11,836 bases of DNA from assembly GCA_003024985.2 (NCBI GenBank), contig PXIH01S0003915.1; one strand, given 5' to 3'. Below, one piece after another: positions 8,775-11,836 of this stretch (its first letter is position 1; every line of letters starts with the position of its first letter). Source of the stretch: Euperipatoides rowelli (taxonomy: Eukaryota; Onychophora; Udeonychophora; Euonychophora; Peripatopsidae). Position numbers and translations under genes: made by a program. Under the pieces are notes generated by a model. That model had not been told where the DNA came from. It saw nothing but the letters and a program-made list of their open reading frames with translations, and did no database searches.

Positions 8775-9974
8775 GTAAGTAAAGAACAGCATTGTATATT
8801 TAAAGATGCCATAAATAAAATAATAAGATAGAAAAGTAGTTTTTACTTTTAAGAATGAAAGCCTAAACTGATTCTAAAAATTGTAGTCCCCAGGATAGAT
8901 ATACAGTAGTTACACTGGGAGACCCATTGTTTGTTTTAAAATCATCTTGAACAAAATTACAACTTTATAGATAATCATTAAAGCTTCTTCTGACATCTAG
9001 TTTGAATAAACAAACAGTAAAGTACTGTCAACCACATTATGTAAATTTGTATTTGCATATTTCATCTATGTTATATTAAAGTGGACATCCTTTCTAAATG
9101 AAAATCTATAACATTATGTTATAATTATGTTTTTATGTATTCATATTTATAAATATAAATGGAATTAAAATATACTTTTTTTTGTTTTTATATAGTTTAA
9201 TATGTCTTAAATAATTGTATGTAATTTTTCCCTTAAAAATTACTTTAAAATTAAAAAATAAAAATAAATTCCAAACAGATATGTCTTTGCAATTTTAATG
9301 TTAAAGTTGCATACCTTGTTAACTAGATGGCAATTCTTTTATATACTTTCAGGTAGTATTAAGATCGATCGAGTTTTAAAAAACTTCTACTAATTATTAA
9401 TTAAAACCATTTATATAGAATTGTAGAAAAGGATGTGTGATTTGATTAAAAAAAAAAAAAAAATCAAGTTTCTAACTAACCTGGATTGGCAGATATCTCC
9501 GATTGAATATATGCAAATTTCGAATTTAGATAACCATAAAAGTCTACTTGAATGCACCCAGAAGGTGAACCAATAGAGCAAGACTATACTAAACAGATCA
9601 ATCTAATGATCAGGCTAGTAATCAAATATTAAAAGGATGTCTATTGGATATATTCATATTATGACCTTTTATTTATTGATTTACACAATTTATTATTTTT
9701 TTTTATGGGGGTTTCAAGTTACCCCACTGGGTAAGGGTTACTTTAAACATCAATCATTTAACATGAGAATATAGTGGTTTTGCAGGTTAATAGTCTATTG
9801 GGATACTAGAAACTCTAAAACTGCTATAAAACAAAACTTTTATTTTTTCAATGTTAAGTTTTGATGACAATGTAAAACGTAAAAATTAAATGTATATCAT
9901 TAACTCAACTAAAGGTGGATAAATATGTTTCAATATCTGCAATTTCTTTATAATTACAAAATTATATTTTTCAG
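8775..9974. other. A+T-rich putative intron
   Basis: This stretch of 1.2 kb without coding sense holds a 16-base A run at 9448-9463 flanked by short complementary arms, and an imperfect hairpin at 9711-9748. Nothing else was recognised. It ends in the T-rich tract before a TTCAG acceptor at 9974. Confidence 0.45.
9711..9748 (+). repeat. Imperfect hairpin with TTACCC/GGGTAA core
   Basis: TTACCC at 9719-9724 and GGGTAA at 9729-9734 are perfectly complementary across a four-base loop. The outer GTTT at 9711-9714 and AAAC at 9745-9748 can also pair, with an insertion on the right side. The left arm belongs to the GTTTCAAGTTAC motif found again near 10083. No function is evident. Confidence 0.5.
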
Positions 9975-10049
9975 AAGAGTTTATTTCAGTTAGAAGTTCT
10001 TTCATTTAAAATTATTTATCATAAAACTGACAACTACATTTTTGTCCAG
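9975..10049 (+). CDS. Candidate 75-nt exon 4
   Basis: It is preceded by ATATTTTTCAG and followed by a strong donor, CCAG|GTAAGC. The length is exactly 25 codons and only phase 0 is open. The peptide begins KSLFQLEV and ends KTDNYIFVQ, a plausible soluble mix with several hydrophobic residues. A second acceptor, TTTATTTCAG, ends at 9989. It would remove exactly five codons without changing frame. Phase 0 matches the end of the candidate exon at 8739-8774 in its RLKYITMNLCSQ reading. The product is not recognised. An open 75-nt frame can occur by chance, but both splice sites are good. Confidence 0.38.
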
Positions 10050-10435
10050 GTAAGCTCTCTTGGTATTATGGTAGCCTGCCTTGTTTCAAGTTACACCACA
10101 TTAGTAAAACTATATATATTATTTTTTAAAATGCAAAATAAATAATATAAGTCCAATCATATGATAAGTCAGGTTAGGTATGATAAAGGTTTCATCAATA
10201 TCTCCTATAGGCTATAGTTTAGGCTCCACAACCTAAGTTTTATAATCTATGAATTTCACTTTCTATGCTCTGTGTAGTTATATTTATATTAAAAAATCAC
10301 ATAATTTATGAATTTCTGTTTAATTGTGATGAACTATCTCCTCTCTGGTATAAATGAACAAGATGAATAGAAAAAAAGGTTGGACAAAATGCGACACCTT
10401 GTTGCCACATCCAAACACAAAATTGTTGGTAAAAT

Positions 10436-10467
10436 GTTTCAAGTAACTCCAGTANTTCAAGTTACTT
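10436..10467 (+). repeat. Short repeat pair around an ambiguous base
   Basis: AAGTAACT at 10441-10448 and AGTTACTT at 10460-10467 are perfect inverted copies. TTCAAGT also occurs twice in direct orientation. The single N at 10455 lies in the loop. Confidence 0.5.
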
Positions 10468-10681
10468 CATTTTATTACATTACTTTGTAGATTTTTAATA
10501 CATATAAAACTGTGATATGAAAATCTTATATGCAAGAATAGAAAGTTAGATCAGTTGATTAGCATTAGTCAAGAAGAAGTCCTCCTTACATAACCTGGTA
10601 ACATCTTCATTAGCATTGGTTGTTTACACAATTTTTTTTTTACAAAGAGCCAGAATTTCACTAAAGGTGCTATTCGAGGTC

Positions 10682-10740
10682 ACTTGATGATGATAATATA
10701 AATAATAATGAAGCAAAAATAATCATAATTATCATCAAGT
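10682..10740 (+). repeat. Inverted repeat, 13 paired bases with one 3-base bulge
   Basis: The left arm 10682-10697 contains ACTTGATGA and TAAT, separated by a three-base TGA insertion relative to the right arm 10728-10740. The loop of about 30 bases is A+T-rich. It could be the remains of a small foldback element, but no target-site duplication is obvious. Confidence 0.55.
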
Positions 10741-11203
10741 ATGAATTCTGTATTTTAATGCTGCTTGTGTTCTTCCATATAGTGGAGTCAATATCAAATG
10801 ACCCCAATTCACTATCTTTGTCAGCTAAGGGCTGAAAATCCTATGGACTAATTGTTAAAATCCTTGTACAGAATCATCATCTAATTCATCCATTGTGCAA
10901 TTATGGTCCAATTTGTTTTAAAAAAAAATCAAAACAAACTTTACTACAAACGGAACAGCACTCTACTTAGAGCATAAATACTGGGATATACAGTAACTTA
11001 ATGTTTAGACACTATTTCCTCATTTAAAATAATCTCAGACCCTAAAAACTATTTTTGTAATCTCAGACAGATGACAGGAATATTCTTAATTTGATCTTAA
11101 AATAATTTTTTTTATGCATTTTTAATTATTTTTTCAATAGAATTTTTATAGTAATTATTGTCTTTGATTTTTATTTTATTCAACCTGCTTCTATGATAAT
11201 CAG

Positions 11204-11254
11204 GACATCAGGAAACAGACACCAGATGGAAAGTCCTTCCTGTGTTTGGAATAA
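11204..11254 (+). CDS. Candidate terminal exon with stop
   Basis: The segment follows ATAATCAG, an acceptable acceptor with a T-rich tract some 15 bases upstream. In phase 0, as required after the exon at 9975-10049, it reads DIRKQTPDGKSFLCLE and then TAA. An AATAAA polyadenylation-type hexamer lies at 11293-11298. The other two frames are also open for longer. Phase 2 input gives TSGNRHQMESPSCVWNNYPY continuing to a stop near 11295. Phase 1 input gives a hydrophobic VLPVFGIIILTL segment continuing past 11320. The correct frame is therefore uncertain, and AATAAA is common in DNA this A+T-rich. Confidence 0.28.
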   Translation, partial: DIRKQTPDGKSFLCLE

Positions 11255-11292
11255 TTATCCTTACATTGAGGATCCAGCTTCTGAACAAAGAA

Positions 11293-11298
11293 AATAAA
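11293..11298 (+). promoter_or_regulatory. Possible polyadenylation signal AATAAA
   Basis: A canonical AATAAA lies 38 bases after the TAA of the candidate terminal exon. Several other AATAAA hexamers occur in the window, so position is the only support. Confidence 0.2.
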
Positions 11299-11758
11299 CT
11301 TATTAAATTTAGAATATTAAAAAAATATAGTTAAATCCATTATAAATTTCCTAAATAATAATACATAACAAAAATGAAATAATAATCAGAAAGCTATAAA
11401 CATTCTAAATATTAAAAAATATTAAAATTCAAGAGAGTAGGAGGCTATTAACATCTTCGGTATGAAAAATAATAAAGTTAATAATATATGATAGAGCATT
11501 CAAAATATCAATAAATGAGTAAAAGTACAATATGTATAGTTTATAATAATTGATTCCAATGTGATGATCAAATTCCCTCACAAAAATCTGCACAATTTTA
11601 TATACTCAAAACCACATGGGCAAACGGTCACTGTTTAGCTGACAATTCGTTGTACAGAATTTATTTATTTTTCTACTATACAAAAAATCTACAAAATTTT
11701 CTTATAAAAATCATTTATAGTTACATTAAGTCTTTAGTCATCATTCTTTTTTTTTTAG
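11299..11758. other. A+T-rich stretch without genes
   Basis: I see nothing coding or structured here beyond short A/T runs. The end is a strong T run before TTTTTAG, forming another splice-acceptor-like site. Confidence 0.4.
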
Positions 11759-11802
11759 GGAATGATACCCATTTATTACTTAGAAAGCAATATCATTCAT
11801 TA
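11759..11802 (+). CDS. Weak candidate 44-nt exon at the window edge
   Basis: It follows a long T run ending in TTTTTTAG and precedes ATTA|GTAAGA, a moderate donor. Two frames are open: GMIPIYYLESNIIH from phase 0, and NDTHLLLRKQYHSL from phase 1. If real it would continue a transcript beyond the window and would conflict with 11204-11254 being terminal, unless the two are alternatives. No product is recognised. Confidence 0.2.
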
Positions 11803-11836
11803 GTAAGAACAAATACAAATGTGATGGACAACAACA

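Larger units (their letters stand above)
10050..11203. other. A+T-rich putative intron with hairpins
   Basis: Contains a long hairpin at 10682-10740, a small inverted repeat around the ambiguous base at 10455, and a 52-codon - strand open frame at 10670-10825 without a start codon that reads DKDSELGSFDIDSTIWKN. Otherwise it is A+T-rich sequence without recognisable genes. Confidence 0.4.

Noticed and set aside
9448-9463. 16-base A run as a possible retro-copy poly(A) tail
   Set aside because: No coding relic or SINE-like body is recognised upstream, and no flanking direct repeat is seen. A simple A run is more likely.
1-11836. Bacterial genes, operons, CRISPR arrays, rRNA or tRNA
   Set aside because: No dense coding, regular spaced repeats or recognisable cloverleaf or ribosomal sequence were seen on either strand.

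Overview
This window looks like a piece of a large, A+T-rich animal genome (by eye well over 60% A+T). It has no bacterial-style gene packing, long non-coding stretches, GT-AG splice-site pairs, and remains of eukaryotic mobile or multi-copy genes. The mix of repeats (a hAT-type relic and a CXC-tailed protein family that I associate from memory with molluscs, cnidarians and fish) would suit a marine invertebrate such as a cephalopod mollusc. That species guess is weak. No intact long protein gene is present, and no rRNA, tRNA or CRISPR array was recognised.

Layout. Positions about 230-1100 (+ strand) hold the broken C-terminal half of a hAT-superfamily transposase, with frameshifts and stops. 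Positions 1100-1980 are non-coding, with a purine-rich tract, a 17-bp direct duplication and an AAAG microsatellite. Positions 2019-3506 are A+T-rich, with one G-run and inverted-repeat structure near 2734-2800. Positions 3644-7853 (- strand) are the largest feature: an almost full-length, intronless but heavily mutated copy of an uncharacterised metazoan protein family. It keeps an N-terminal Cys motif, several conserved central blocks in the right order, and a C-terminal cysteine-rich CXC domain. Positions 7854-11836 are again mostly A+T-rich non-coding DNA.

Threaded through the + strand are short segments with good splice sites on both sides: 1983-2018, 3507-3534, 8739-8774 and 9975-10049, plus two weaker candidates starting at 11204 and 11759. 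They could be tiny exons of one host gene whose introns received the two relics. One phase-compatible reading runs through the first four and ends at a stop at 11252-11254, 38 bases before an AATAAA. However, it needs a weak alternative acceptor at 8739-8740. A second reading uses two symmetric 36-nt exons in phase 1. I recognise no product from either, and pseudo-exons are common in such DNA, so the host gene remains a hypothesis.

The relics and the candidate exons do not form a functional unit. The simplest picture is one large host intron region (or intergenic DNA) containing two dead elements in opposite orientations.
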